DNA from: an uncultured Clostridia bacterium
GTDB lineage: Bacteria; Bacillota; Clostridia; Christensenellales; Borkfalkiaceae
NCBI GenBank assembly: GCA_949286835.1
Contig: CASEDP010000007.1
Span: 1-57,680, forward strand
Direction of reading: 5' to 3'
Length of the DNA: 57,680 nucleotides
The position numbers were made by a program, and so were the translations under genes. The notes beneath the pieces were generated by a model. That model made no database searches. It had not been told where the DNA came from and saw nothing but the letters and a program-made list of their open reading frames with translations. Shown here in pieces: positions 41,193 through 49,945 of this stretch (within the stretch, counting starts at the first letter, position 1; each line of letters opens with the position of its first letter).

Positions 41193-44186
41193 ATGCTTGA
41201 AATAAAAAACCTCACAAAGATATACCGCACAAAGGGCGGCGAGGATGTTCGCGCGCTCGACGACGTTTCCCTCTGCTTCGAAGATACGGGAATGGTGTTC
41301 CTGCTCGGCAAGTCCGGAAGCGGTAAATCGACGCTTTTAAACTTAATCGGCGGGCTTGACCGTCCGGACGGCGGCGAGATAATAGTCAAGGGCAGGGGCA
41401 GCAAGACCTTCTCCACGAGCGATTTCGACAGCTACCGCAATACGTTCGTCGGCTTTATCTTTCAGGAATACAACATCTTAAACGAATTTACGGTAGAGGA
41501 CAACATTGCAATCGCCCTCGAGCTCCAGGGTAAGCCCAAGGACAAGGCGAAGATTGCGGAAATTCTGCGCTCTGTGGAGATGGAGCAATATGCCAAGCGC
41601 AAGCCGAACACGCTTTCCGGCGGTCAGAAACAGCGAATTGCCATTGCGAGGGCGCTTGTAAAAGAGCCCGAAATCATTATGGCGGACGAGCCGACGGGCG
41701 CGCTTGACAGCGCGACGGGCAAGCAGGTTTTCGACACGCTGAAAAAGCTGTCAGAAACCAAGCTCGTAATCGTCGTCTCTCACGACAGGGAATTTGCCGA
41801 AATATACGGCGACAGAATTATAGAGCTCAAGGACGGCAAAGTCATAGCCGATATTTCAAAGCGCAAGATAGCTGCCCAGGCGGAGAGCACAAACGTAAGT
41901 TACATAGGCGACAACACCATATCCGTCAAGAGCGGCTCAAAGCTCACCCCGCAGGACATAAAAAAGATTGAAAAGTTCATTATGTCCGCGCCGAATGACG
42001 TGCTCATCTCCAACGACGGCAATGACATATCGGCGTTCAAAAAGCAGGCGAGAATAGACGAAAACGGCGCGAGGGAGCAGTTCTTTGCGACAAAGACGGA
42101 GGAGATCGAGGTCAAGAAGTACGCCCCCGAGGACAGCCGCTTCATACGCTCAAAACTTCCCTTGCGGCACGCCATAAAGATAGGCGCAAGCAGTATGAAG
42201 GTAAAGCCGTTCAGGCTGTTCTTCACAATACTTCTGACCTTTGTCGCGTTCGTGATGTTCGGGCTCTTTTCCACGCTTATGCTCTTCAACGAACAGCAGA
42301 CAATCGCGGAAAGTCTTATGATGAGCACGGACGAATACGTGCTTGCGAGGAAGTCCTATAACTACGTCAGAAACCAGTACTACAACGGCGAACTTGAATA
42401 TTCCTATAACGGTTACGACAACGCGGGTTTCAAGCAGAAGGACGCAGAGGACATCTGGAAAAATGTCGACGGCGACGCGGCATTTGCCTTCAACTATCTC
42501 GATACCGCATCGTATTACAGCGACGATATATTCAGGATAAAGAACGTCGACAGCGTCACCTCCAACGTCTATAATACTAGCATTGCCGCATTTGCGGTTA
42601 CTTCCGAAAACAGTAAATTCCGTTCCGACTATGTTCTTTGGGGCAACTATCCCGAGAGCACCGACGAAATAATGATTTCGGATTATACCTTCAACGCGCT
42701 CAAAAAGTGCCAGAAAGTCTACGTTCCCACGGCGGGCGGAGCTGACCGCGAAGTGACTGTCACGGACTATGCCAACCTCAGGGACGTCGTGCTTGTACTG
42801 TACAACAATTATAGCGGGGAAGAGGCGACATTCAGCGTCAGCGGAGTCTACAAGAGCCAGACTATTCCCGATAAATATCTCGACGATAATGCCGACAGCG
42901 ATGTTAAGTATGAGTGGCAGAGTGAATACAGCGGCGGTTTTTACGGCTATGCGCTCGTCTCCGACGATTTCTACGACGAATATAAGGATACTTTCACCTC
43001 CGATTACGGCGGAGGCTATAAGGTCGAAGATTACTTTGAATATCTCGAGGAATGGGCGGAACTGAGTTCATTAACCTCTATTAATTACATATATGCAATT
43101 TCCTCTCTTCCCGTCAGAGAGGGGTTGACGCCGTACACCGTCTACGGACTTGACGGCAAGCAGATTGACAGCCTTTCGGATAACGGCATAGCCGTCAATG
43201 CCTATATGTTCTACGATTTGCTCAATCCCTCAATCTATAACTATGTAAATAACGACTATGATGCCAATGCGGAATGGTTCAATGCGGAAGAGGGCGAGCT
43301 CAGCCTTGATGGCAAATTGACGGCGTTCTCGTATGGCAAATCCTACAATGGAAACGCCACCGTCAGCGTCACGACTGCAGAGAGACTTGAATATCTCGCC
43401 GACGTTATGGCGTTTGTGAAAAAGTATGAAATTCCCGTTATGGATGACATCGAGCTTGGCAAGGAGGGCGGCGTTTCGGCCGTATCTGTTTCGGTCGAGG
43501 GCTTCTATATTGATGATGCCAACTTCGGCTATTACATATATGCGGGCAATTCAATATATAATAAATTTGAAAAGCGTCAGCCCGACCCGTGGAAGGACGA
43601 GGTGATTACCAAATACGATTCCACTGGCGATAAGTATTCAAAGGCGATATTCATCAAGGATGACGGAATTGTCAACGAGGTAATATCAAGGAGCGTCAAT
43701 CCCGCCGCAGACGACAGTTTCTACACGATAACCAATTCGGTGATAAGCAAGCTGTCTATATTCACTTCGTTCATAAAAGTGCTCTCTCAGGTGTTCTTGT
43801 ACGTCGGCATAGGCTTTGCGCTGTTCTCTATGCTGCTTCTGTTTAACTTCATATCCGTTTCAATCGTCAACAAGAAGAAGGAGATAGGTATATTGAGGGC
43901 TGTCGGCGCAAGGAGTGCGGACGTGTTCAAGATATTCTATGCCGAAACGGTCATAATAACGGGCATATGCCTCATACTGTCCGTAATAGTGTCTTTCCTG
44001 CTCTGTTCGGTGTTCAACAATTTGATAGCCGCAGAACTGGGGCTTACGCTCGCACTGTTCGTGTTCGAACCGATATCCGTGCTCATAATGATAGGAATAG
44101 CCGTCGTGACGTCGGTCATCTCGACGTTTATGCCCGTCTACTCAATCGCCAAAAAGCGTCCGGTAGAGAGCATAAGGGCGCTTTGA
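41193..44186 (+). CDS. MacB-type ABC exporter, fused ATPase and FtsX-like permease
   Basis: 997 residues. The ATPase is N-terminal: Walker A GKSGSGKST (39-47), signature LSGGQ (141-145), Walker B IIMADE (161-166), SHDRE. A linker of about 120 residues leads to the first membrane span (about 343-365). A very large extracytoplasmic domain of about 500 residues follows, rich in Tyr, Asp, Asn and Ser. Three C-terminal spans (about 868-990) carry KKKEIGILRAVGA, the FtsX/MacB signature. MacB-like proteins transmit force across the membrane or export peptides and lipoproteins. The large outer domain and the LytTR/GHKL pair downstream suggest sensing or export of a peptide or surface molecule. Confidence 0.92.
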   Translation: MLEIKNLTKIYRTKGGEDVRALDDVSLCFEDTGMVFLLGKSGSGKSTLLNLIGGLDRPDGGEIIVKGRGSKTFSTSDFDSYRNTFVGFIFQEYNILNEFTVEDNIAIALELQGKPKDKAKIAEILRSVEMEQYAKRKPNTLSGGQKQRIAIARALVKEPEIIMADEPTGALDSATGKQVFDTLKKLSETKLVIVVSHDREFAEIYGDRIIELKDGKVIADISKRKIAAQAESTNVSYIGDNTISVKSGSKLTPQDIKKIEKFIMSAPNDVLISNDGNDISAFKKQARIDENGAREQFFATKTEEIEVKKYAPEDSRFIRSKLPLRHAIKIGASSMKVKPFRLFFTILLTFVAFVMFGLFSTLMLFNEQQTIAESLMMSTDEYVLARKSYNYVRNQYYNGELEYSYNGYDNAGFKQKDAEDIWKNVDGDAAFAFNYLDTASYYSDDIFRIKNVDSVTSNVYNTSIAAFAVTSENSKFRSDYVLWGNYPESTDEIMISDYTFNALKKCQKVYVPTAGGADREVTVTDYANLRDVVLVLYNNYSGEEATFSVSGVYKSQTIPDKYLDDNADSDVKYEWQSEYSGGFYGYALVSDDFYDEYKDTFTSDYGGGYKVEDYFEYLEEWAELSSLTSINYIYAISSLPVREGLTPYTVYGLDGKQIDSLSDNGIAVNAYMFYDLLNPSIYNYVNNDYDANAEWFNAEEGELSLDGKLTAFSYGKSYNGNATVSVTTAERLEYLADVMAFVKKYEIPVMDDIELGKEGGVSAVSVSVEGFYIDDANFGYYIYAGNSIYNKFEKRQPDPWKDEVITKYDSTGDKYSKAIFIKDDGIVNEVISRSVNPAADDSFYTITNSVISKLSIFTSFIKVLSQVFLYVGIGFALFSMLLLFNFISVSIVNKKKEIGILRAVGARSADVFKIFYAETVIITGICLILSVIVSFLLCSVFNNLIAAELGLTLALFVFEPISVLIMIGIAVVTSVISTFMPVYSIAKKRPVESIRAL

Positions 44187-44206
44187 TATCCTTTTGAATT
44201 GCATCT

Positions 44207-44241
44207 GTAGCAGGCGCTTTTTGCGCCTGCTACATATTTTT
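44207..44241 (+). terminator. Rho-independent terminator after the ABC exporter
   Basis: A perfect 11-bp stem GTAGCAGGCGC / GCGCCTGCTAC with a TTTTT loop, then ATATTTTT. Confidence 0.85.
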
Positions 44242-44245
44242 ATGC

Positions 44246-44325
44246 AAATTAAGTCAAAAATGCGCCTGTCTGTCTTGCCCGCGGATATTGACACGACCTG
44301 AATTATATAGTAAAATTAAGTCAAA
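44246..44325. promoter_or_regulatory. 13-bp direct repeats bracketing the LytTR regulator promoter
   Basis: AAATTAAGTCAAA occurs perfectly at 44246-44258 and 44313-44325, 67 bp apart. The second overlaps the -10/start region of the regulator promoter. LytTR (AgrA-like) proteins bind direct repeats, and TTAAGT-type cores occur in such sites, so these are candidate autoregulatory operators. The link is inference. Confidence 0.45.
44288..44316 (+). promoter_or_regulatory. Promoter of the LytTR/GHKL pair
   Basis: TTGACA (44288-44293), a 17-bp spacer and TAAAAT (44311-44316), 30 bp before the ATG. Confidence 0.7.
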
Positions 44326-44345
44326 GTTGAGATGAGAGGGAAAAG

Positions 44346-45065
44346 ATGACTAATATAGCCGTTGTTGAAGATAAGGACAGCTCTGCGGAGAGGCTCATTT
44401 CTTTCATAGAGCAATTCGCAAAGGAGACGGGGCAGGAGTTCAACGTCGTAAGGTTTCATTCGGGCGATGAGCTGATTGAAAACTACCGCGCGTCGTTTGC
44501 GGTTATTTTTATGGACATACAGATGCCCGGAATGAACGGTATGGACGCCGCTTTCGAGCTTAGGAAAGTGGACAAGACTGTGTCGCTCATCTTCATAACG
44601 CGAATGGTTCAGTTTGCGCAAAAGGGGTACGAGGTGGACGCTGTCAGCTTTCTCGTCAAACCCGTTACATATTATGACTTTTCAATGAAGTTTCAAAAGG
44701 CGCTTGACATATACTTTATGAACGAGGAAAAGGGCATAATGATAACCATTTCCGGCGGAATGAGGCGCATTTCCACGGACAAGCTGATGTATGTGGAGAT
44801 AATAAAACACAGGCTTTACTATCACCTCGTCGACGACGTCATCGAGATGACGGGCGTGCTCTCCACCGTCGAGGAGGAGCTCAAAAAATACGGTTTTCTT
44901 CGTTGCAATAAGTGCTATCTCGTCAACCCGAAATTCATCGTAAGCGTTAAAAATTCCGAAGTTCAGGTCGGCAACCATATGTTGCAGATAAGCCGTCCCC
45001 GCCGCGCTTCGTTTATGGCGGAACTCGCACAGTGGTTTGCGGGTGCCGGCGGAGGCAAAAAGTAA
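44346..45065 (+). CDS. LytTR-family response regulator
   Basis: 239 residues. A receiver domain (1-120) has phospho-acceptor D57 in FMDIQMPGMNG and K105 region FLVKPVTYYDF. A LytTR DNA-binding domain (about 130-230) has ISTDKLMYVEIIKHRLYYH and FLRCNKCYLVNPKFI. GAGAGG lies before the ATG. It is directly followed, with no gap, by its sensor kinase. The targets are unknown. The direct repeats at its own promoter and the neighbouring surface genes are candidates. Confidence 0.94.
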   Translation: MTNIAVVEDKDSSAERLISFIEQFAKETGQEFNVVRFHSGDELIENYRASFAVIFMDIQMPGMNGMDAAFELRKVDKTVSLIFITRMVQFAQKGYEVDAVSFLVKPVTYYDFSMKFQKALDIYFMNEEKGIMITISGGMRRISTDKLMYVEIIKHRLYYHLVDDVIEMTGVLSTVEEELKKYGFLRCNKCYLVNPKFIVSVKNSEVQVGNHMLQISRPRRASFMAELAQWFAGAGGGKK

Positions 45066-46451
45066 ATGGACTTTGCCGCAATCTTCTCCGATTACGCCCG
45101 CGTAATTTTGGAGTTTCTGTTGGAAATATACGTGTTCTGCGTGCTGGTAACATTAAAGCTCAACCGCGCAAAGTACTTTGCGCTGCGGGCGGCGGGCATA
45201 GTCGTCGTGGCGGGCGTCGCCTTTGCCGCGGCGATTTTATATAATATGTTCGGGCAGACCGTCATAGGCAGGGTGCTCATCTACATTGCGCTCTTCGCGC
45301 TCGTAACCCTGCACGTAAAGCTGTGCTTTGCCGAGAGCGTTAAGACCTGCCTCTTCTGTTGCAGCCTTGCCTATGCCGCGCAGAACTTCACATATAAGCT
45401 CTTTCTCATTTTCTGGGGTTTCGGCGAACATCTCCGCCTTTATGACAATTGGGGCACGATGTTCGAGCTATATTATCGCCTAATATATTATATCTTTTTC
45501 GCGGCGGCAGCGGCGGTCACCTATTACTTGTTTGTAAGACGGCTGTCCGCAAGGATTGAAAACAGCAGAATAAACTACCGTATGCTCATAATATCGGTGG
45601 TCGTGCTTGCCATAACCGTATTGCTCTGCTCTGTTGAGGATGTCTATTTTTCAAAGCTCAGCGTCGGAAGAGAAGGGAGGTTTGAGGAGTTTGAATATTA
45701 CATACTCTGGCAGACGGGTAATATTTTCTCCGTAGTGTGCTGCGCGATAGCAATAATTCTGATTTCGCGCACGGTAGAGCAGGACAACCTCGAAAGGGAG
45801 GTGGAGTATCTGCAATATGCCATAAAACAGGGCAAACAGCAGTACGAAATTTCCAGGGACACGATAGAGATGATAAACATCAAGTGTCACGATATCAAGT
45901 ATAAGCTCGGCGAACTCTTTTCCTCCAAGGGCGAAATCAGCAGCAAGGCCGTCGACGACCTCTATAAGAGCATCTCAATTTACGATTCCAAAGTGCAGAC
46001 GGGGAACGAGCTTCTTGACGTGCTGCTCACCGAAAAGAGCCTTTACTGCGAGCAGAACGAGATTAAATTTTCCTGTATGGTAGAGGGGGAAAAGCTCGCC
46101 TTTATGGACAGCGGCGACCTCTATTGTCTGTTCGGCAACATTATCGACAACGCTCTGGAGGCAGTCAGAGAGCTGCCCGAACGCGAAAAGAGAATAATAA
46201 ACCTCGTCATAAAGAGCAAAAACGACCTCTTGATTTTGCAGGAGGAGAACTATTTCAGCGGCGAACTCAGGTTCAGCGACGGCTTGCCCGTAACTACAAA
46301 GGAGGACAAGAACTATCACGGTTTCGGCTCCCGAAGCATAAGGATGATCGCCCGCAAATACGGCGGCGAACTTACGACTTTCGTCACAGGGAATGTTTTT
46401 CATTTAAACATTTTATTCAGTCTGGACGGGCAAAAGGTGCAGAATAAGTAA
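45066..46451 (+). CDS. GHKL sensor histidine kinase, AgrC-like
   Basis: 461 residues. Six to seven membrane spans fill the first 235 residues, then a coiled segment, a likely phospho-histidine H275 in NIKCHDIKYKL and a GHKL ATPase with N362 in NIIDNALEA and the glycine loop GFGSRSI. This is the AgrC/quorum-type layout, with the sensor in the membrane. It begins right after the regulator stop, without a gap. No peptide-pheromone gene (agrD-like) or processing protease was seen beside it. Confidence 0.93.
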   Translation: MDFAAIFSDYARVILEFLLEIYVFCVLVTLKLNRAKYFALRAAGIVVVAGVAFAAAILYNMFGQTVIGRVLIYIALFALVTLHVKLCFAESVKTCLFCCSLAYAAQNFTYKLFLIFWGFGEHLRLYDNWGTMFELYYRLIYYIFFAAAAAVTYYLFVRRLSARIENSRINYRMLIISVVVLAITVLLCSVEDVYFSKLSVGREGRFEEFEYYILWQTGNIFSVVCCAIAIILISRTVEQDNLEREVEYLQYAIKQGKQQYEISRDTIEMINIKCHDIKYKLGELFSSKGEISSKAVDDLYKSISIYDSKVQTGNELLDVLLTEKSLYCEQNEIKFSCMVEGEKLAFMDSGDLYCLFGNIIDNALEAVRELPEREKRIINLVIKSKNDLLILQEENYFSGELRFSDGLPVTTKEDKNYHGFGSRSIRMIARKYGGELTTFVTGNVFHLNILFSLDGQKVQNK

Positions 46452-46477
46452 AAAAATTACAGTTTGAGAAACAATCA

Positions 46478-46505
46478 TTGACAATGCGTGTTTTTTTATT
46501 ACAAT
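46478..46505 (+). promoter_or_regulatory. Promoter of the small GH16 gene
   Basis: TTGACA (46478-46483), a 16-bp spacer and TACAAT (46500-46505). The -10 ends 8 nt before ATG 46514, so the transcript may be nearly leaderless. Confidence 0.6.
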
Positions 46506-46513
46506 ATTTATGA

Positions 46514-47338
46514 ATGCAGGATACAAACAAGATAAGTTTTATGCGATTTAATAACACAAAAATAATTTTCAGGTCATTTCTCCTAGCAGTCTGCACTGCG
46601 GCGACGGTCAGCGCCGCATTTCTGTCGGGTTGCGCCTTCTCTTCGGACAAAGCCGGCGTTCCGCACAGTTCGGCAGAGGGGCTCCCCGACAGGTGGACTG
46701 CCCAGGAGGATATAATAGTTGATTTTTCAAAGCCTCTCGACGGAAGTTTCTGGTCGGCAAACGGCTATAAAAACGGAGACCCGTTCAACTGCTATTGGAG
46801 CAATTCCTGTACGGTTGTGAATGACGGAATAATGAATATGTCCGTCAAAGAGGAGAACGGCACTTATTACGGTGCCGAATTCCGTTCGCGCGCATATTTT
46901 TCGTACGGTTATTACTCGGTATGTATGAAGGCGGCGGACTGCTCCGGCGTCATTTCCTCATTCTTTACCTATACAAACAGACCCTGGTGGGACGAAATAG
47001 ACATAGAAATTCTCGGCAAAAATATGACCGAGGTTCAGTTCAACTATTACACAAAGGGCGTCGGCGGTCACGAATATCTGTACAAACTCGGCTTTGACGC
47101 CTCCGAAGATTTTCACGAATACGGTTTCGACTGGCAGCCGAACTCGATAACCTGGTATGTCGACGGCAAGGCAATTTACAGGGCGACCGAGGATATTCCA
47201 ACATCAGATACGCAGATTATGATGAATGTCTGGAACTGCAAGGGGTATGACGAGTGGTCTGGCGCGTTTGACGTGAGCGCCCTGCCGGCGACGGCGCAAT
47301 ATAAATGGATTGCGTTCAGTGCATACGAAGAAAGCTGA
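46514..47338 (+). CDS. GH16 lichenase-like beta-glucanase, lipoprotein
   Basis: 274 residues. Lipoprotein signal with lipobox LSGC (C40), then one GH16 domain. The active-site strand WDEIDIEILG has nucleophile E161, D163 and acid/base E165. EVQFNYYTKGVGGHEY and FHEYGFDWQPNSITWYVDG are close to Bacillus licheninase, so cleavage of mixed-linkage beta-1,3-1,4-glucan is likely. No Shine-Dalgarno site precedes ATG 46514. ATG 46541 would also leave a good signal peptide. A second GH16 gene follows 70 bp later. Confidence 0.92.
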   Translation: MQDTNKISFMRFNNTKIIFRSFLLAVCTAATVSAAFLSGCAFSSDKAGVPHSSAEGLPDRWTAQEDIIVDFSKPLDGSFWSANGYKNGDPFNCYWSNSCTVVNDGIMNMSVKEENGTYYGAEFRSRAYFSYGYYSVCMKAADCSGVISSFFTYTNRPWWDEIDIEILGKNMTEVQFNYYTKGVGGHEYLYKLGFDASEDFHEYGFDWQPNSITWYVDGKAIYRATEDIPTSDTQIMMNVWNCKGYDEWSGAFDVSALPATAQYKWIAFSAYEES

Positions 47339-47408
47339 ATTCTGCCGCGGTTGCGGTCAGGTTCGGTTTATGATAAAGTTTAAAAAAATTTTTTTAGGGA
47401 GAAAGTTT

Positions 47409-49862
47409 ATGGGAAAGAAATTTCTGACAACTCTGTCGGCTCTGATGCTGGCAGCGGCAATGTCCGCAAGTATGTTCTCGTTAGCTGCCTGCGGCAACAA
47501 GGACAATGAAAATGAAAAAGATCCGCCCAGGCAGGAGCTCACCGATAAGGAGCTTGAAGGCACCGTGCTTGCAGATTGGACGGACGGCAAGGCAAAGCCG
47601 GTATTCGAGTCTGACGGCTGGACCAACGAAAGCGTTTTCAATACGCAGTGGAAGGCTGACAACGTCAAGTATGAAAACGGCACGATGAAGCTGACCATCA
47701 CCGACAATCCCGCAGGTTCCGAAGAGACAAACAACGAATATTTCGGCGGCGAGGCGCGTACACATCAGTATTTCGGCTATGGCGACTTTGAAGTGTGTAT
47801 GAAGCCCGCAAAGAAGGCCGGCACGGCGAGCACGTTCTTCACCTGCACGGGTAACTATGACACTAATCCCAACACAGGCAAGCCCAATCCCTGGGATGAA
47901 ATCGATATCGAATTCCTCGGCAGCGACACCACCGAAGTTCAGTTCAACTACTATGTGAACGGCGTCGGCAATCACGAATATATGTATGACCTCGGTTTCG
48001 ACGCTTCCGAAGAATTCCACGAGTATGGCTTCCGCTGGACGGAGGATTATATTGTATGGTTTGTCGATGACGAGCCCGTATATAAGGTAGAGGCAACCGC
48101 AGACAGCCCTATGCCCTCGACGGCAGGTAGAATACTTATGAACTACTGGTGCGGCACCGAAGAGGCAGAAGGCTGGATGGGCGAATACTCCAACCCCGGC
48201 AGCGAGGGCGCAGAGTATAAGTGGGTAAAGACTTCCGCAGAAGTTGAGTGGGGTGAAATTCCCGAGGAAGTAGAGGTTGAAGAGTTCGAGGGCGACTGGA
48301 CGGAAATCGACGCCCTTGCAATAGAGCTTGAGGCAAGCACCAACGATGCCGAGACCGACTATACGATTTCAGCAGGCAGCGACGGCAAGTCTGCAGACGT
48401 AACCTGGACAAAGGCAGGTACTTATAACAACGTAAGCTATGGATTGGCAGAAAACGACGCGACCGAAAAGAATTGGCTGCATATGACGCTCAAGAACAAC
48501 TCCTCAACCGAGACGACGAGCGCAAGGATAAATGTCCGCAGCGAGCTGGGCGGCGTAACCACAACGACCAATTCCTACGGCTTCGGCAACGGCGAACTTC
48601 TCCGCACCAATGCGGGCGAGGGCACGTTCGTCGACCTTGCGCCCAACACAACCGTTGAGCTTGAAATTAAGTACACGGGCGTAATTTCCAAAGTTGAAAT
48701 AATGCTTGATTCTCTTCAGTCAAGCGTAATAACCAAGAGCGGCAACATAACGATCAGCGACGTCAAGCTTGCAAAGCAGGGCGAAGTTGAAATTCCCGAT
48801 GTTCCCGAAAGCAATAACCAGGGCATAAACATAAACGGCGAAAAGCACATAATTGAGGGCGACCTCGGCGGCACGTTCTATATCATAAACAGCAACGAGG
48901 ATCTTAACAGTATAGACGTAACCTATACGGGCATTCCCGGTGCATCCTATAAGAATGTGAACATCACCGATATCAAGTCGGTTGCAGGCGACAAGACAAC
49001 TCTTACCTTCACCGTAAAGAACAACGGCACGGAAAACGTAACTATGAGGGCTGACGTCGTCGGCGAAAAGGCTGTCAACGCAAACCACAGCGTATGCAAC
49101 ATCTCCGCAACCATCAACGGCGAGGCTGCGGCAACCGATGCAGAGTGGGGTGGCTCTACGTTCACCCTTGCGGCGGGCGAAACATACACCATCGTTGTCG
49201 CATACGATGCAAAGTATGTTCCTTCAAGCCTTCAGATAATGTTAGACTCCTCCGTTTATAACGATACGGCAACCCATAGCGGCGACGTAACTATTTCCAA
49301 TATAACCTTCAGCGGCGAATATGTTCCCGAAGAGGGCGGCGAAGAGGAAGAACCTGACGAGCCCGTCGTTCCCGGCGAAAGTACCTCGATTGACCTTGCA
49401 AATACCACCGTATATGGAGGGTCCTATACGACGACAACAAATGCAGATAATACGCTTGATGTAACCTATACTGATGTGGCTGGCAATTCCTATCAGGTAA
49501 TTGAGCTTCAGGGCATTGCAACTTCTCTTCAGCCTAAAAACGTATTTACGGCAAAGGTAACCAACAACGGTACCGAAACTGTAAATTTCCGTTTGAACAT
49601 TACCGCGAACCAAGTCGGCAATAACGCCTCCTGTAACGTTTCCGCAACTCAGGACGGAACGGCTGTCAGGACGGACACGGAATGGGGCGGCTCCTTCTTC
49701 ACTATCGAAGCAGGTGCAACCGTAACCATTCAGGTTGTATATGATAATGCAAGAACGTTGCTCGCAGTTCAGTTTATGATTGACAGTTCCGTAGGCGACG
49801 CAACTCTCCGCAGCGGCAACGTTACCATATCCGAAATGGCTCTTGCGCTTATTGCCGAGTAA
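47409..49862 (+). CDS. GH16 beta-glucanase lipoprotein with three repeated beta-sandwich modules
   Basis: 817 residues. Lipobox LAAC (C28), then a GH16 lichenase-like domain (about 50-300) with WDEIDIEFLG (E164, D166, E168) and FNYYVNGVGNHEY, paralogous to the upstream gene. Then come three modules of about 150 residues (about 310-460, 475-640, 658-817). Each has a middle TxKNNGTE-like strand, an EWGGSxFTxxAGxT-like strand (clear in the last two), a late xxMxDSS strand and SGxVTIS near the end. These look like carbohydrate-binding sandwiches of a family I cannot name. ATG 47409 has AGGGAG and starts the signal peptide. The frame is open to 47310. Confidence 0.9.
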   Translation: MGKKFLTTLSALMLAAAMSASMFSLAACGNKDNENEKDPPRQELTDKELEGTVLADWTDGKAKPVFESDGWTNESVFNTQWKADNVKYENGTMKLTITDNPAGSEETNNEYFGGEARTHQYFGYGDFEVCMKPAKKAGTASTFFTCTGNYDTNPNTGKPNPWDEIDIEFLGSDTTEVQFNYYVNGVGNHEYMYDLGFDASEEFHEYGFRWTEDYIVWFVDDEPVYKVEATADSPMPSTAGRILMNYWCGTEEAEGWMGEYSNPGSEGAEYKWVKTSAEVEWGEIPEEVEVEEFEGDWTEIDALAIELEASTNDAETDYTISAGSDGKSADVTWTKAGTYNNVSYGLAENDATEKNWLHMTLKNNSSTETTSARINVRSELGGVTTTTNSYGFGNGELLRTNAGEGTFVDLAPNTTVELEIKYTGVISKVEIMLDSLQSSVITKSGNITISDVKLAKQGEVEIPDVPESNNQGININGEKHIIEGDLGGTFYIINSNEDLNSIDVTYTGIPGASYKNVNITDIKSVAGDKTTLTFTVKNNGTENVTMRADVVGEKAVNANHSVCNISATINGEAAATDAEWGGSTFTLAAGETYTIVVAYDAKYVPSSLQIMLDSSVYNDTATHSGDVTISNITFSGEYVPEEGGEEEEPDEPVVPGESTSIDLANTTVYGGSYTTTTNADNTLDVTYTDVAGNSYQVIELQGIATSLQPKNVFTAKVTNNGTETVNFRLNITANQVGNNASCNVSATQDGTAVRTDTEWGGSFFTIEAGATVTIQVVYDNARTLLAVQFMIDSSVGDATLRSGNVTISEMALALIAE
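48319..49859 (+). repeat. Three-fold protein-level module repeat in the large GH16 gene
   Basis: Modules encoded at about 48319-48780, 48835-49320 and 49384-49859 share a strand pattern and motifs (KNNGTE/TNNGTE, EWGGSTFT/EWGGSFFT, IMLDSS/FMIDSS, SGDVTIS/SGNVTIS). The second and third are most alike. The first is more diverged. Linkers between them are acidic (Glu/Asp/Pro). Confidence 0.8.
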
Positions 49863-49945
49863 AATCAGCGACATTATATCCCAACAATAATTATGACGGC
49901 GGCGCCGTGAGCGCCGCCATATAAATAGCATATTTAAGGAATTTA

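Noticed and set aside
48319..49859. DNA-level tandem repeat or recombination hot spot in the large GH16 gene
   Set aside because: The modules resemble each other as proteins, but the DNA has diverged widely, so this is old domain duplication rather than a recent DNA repeat.
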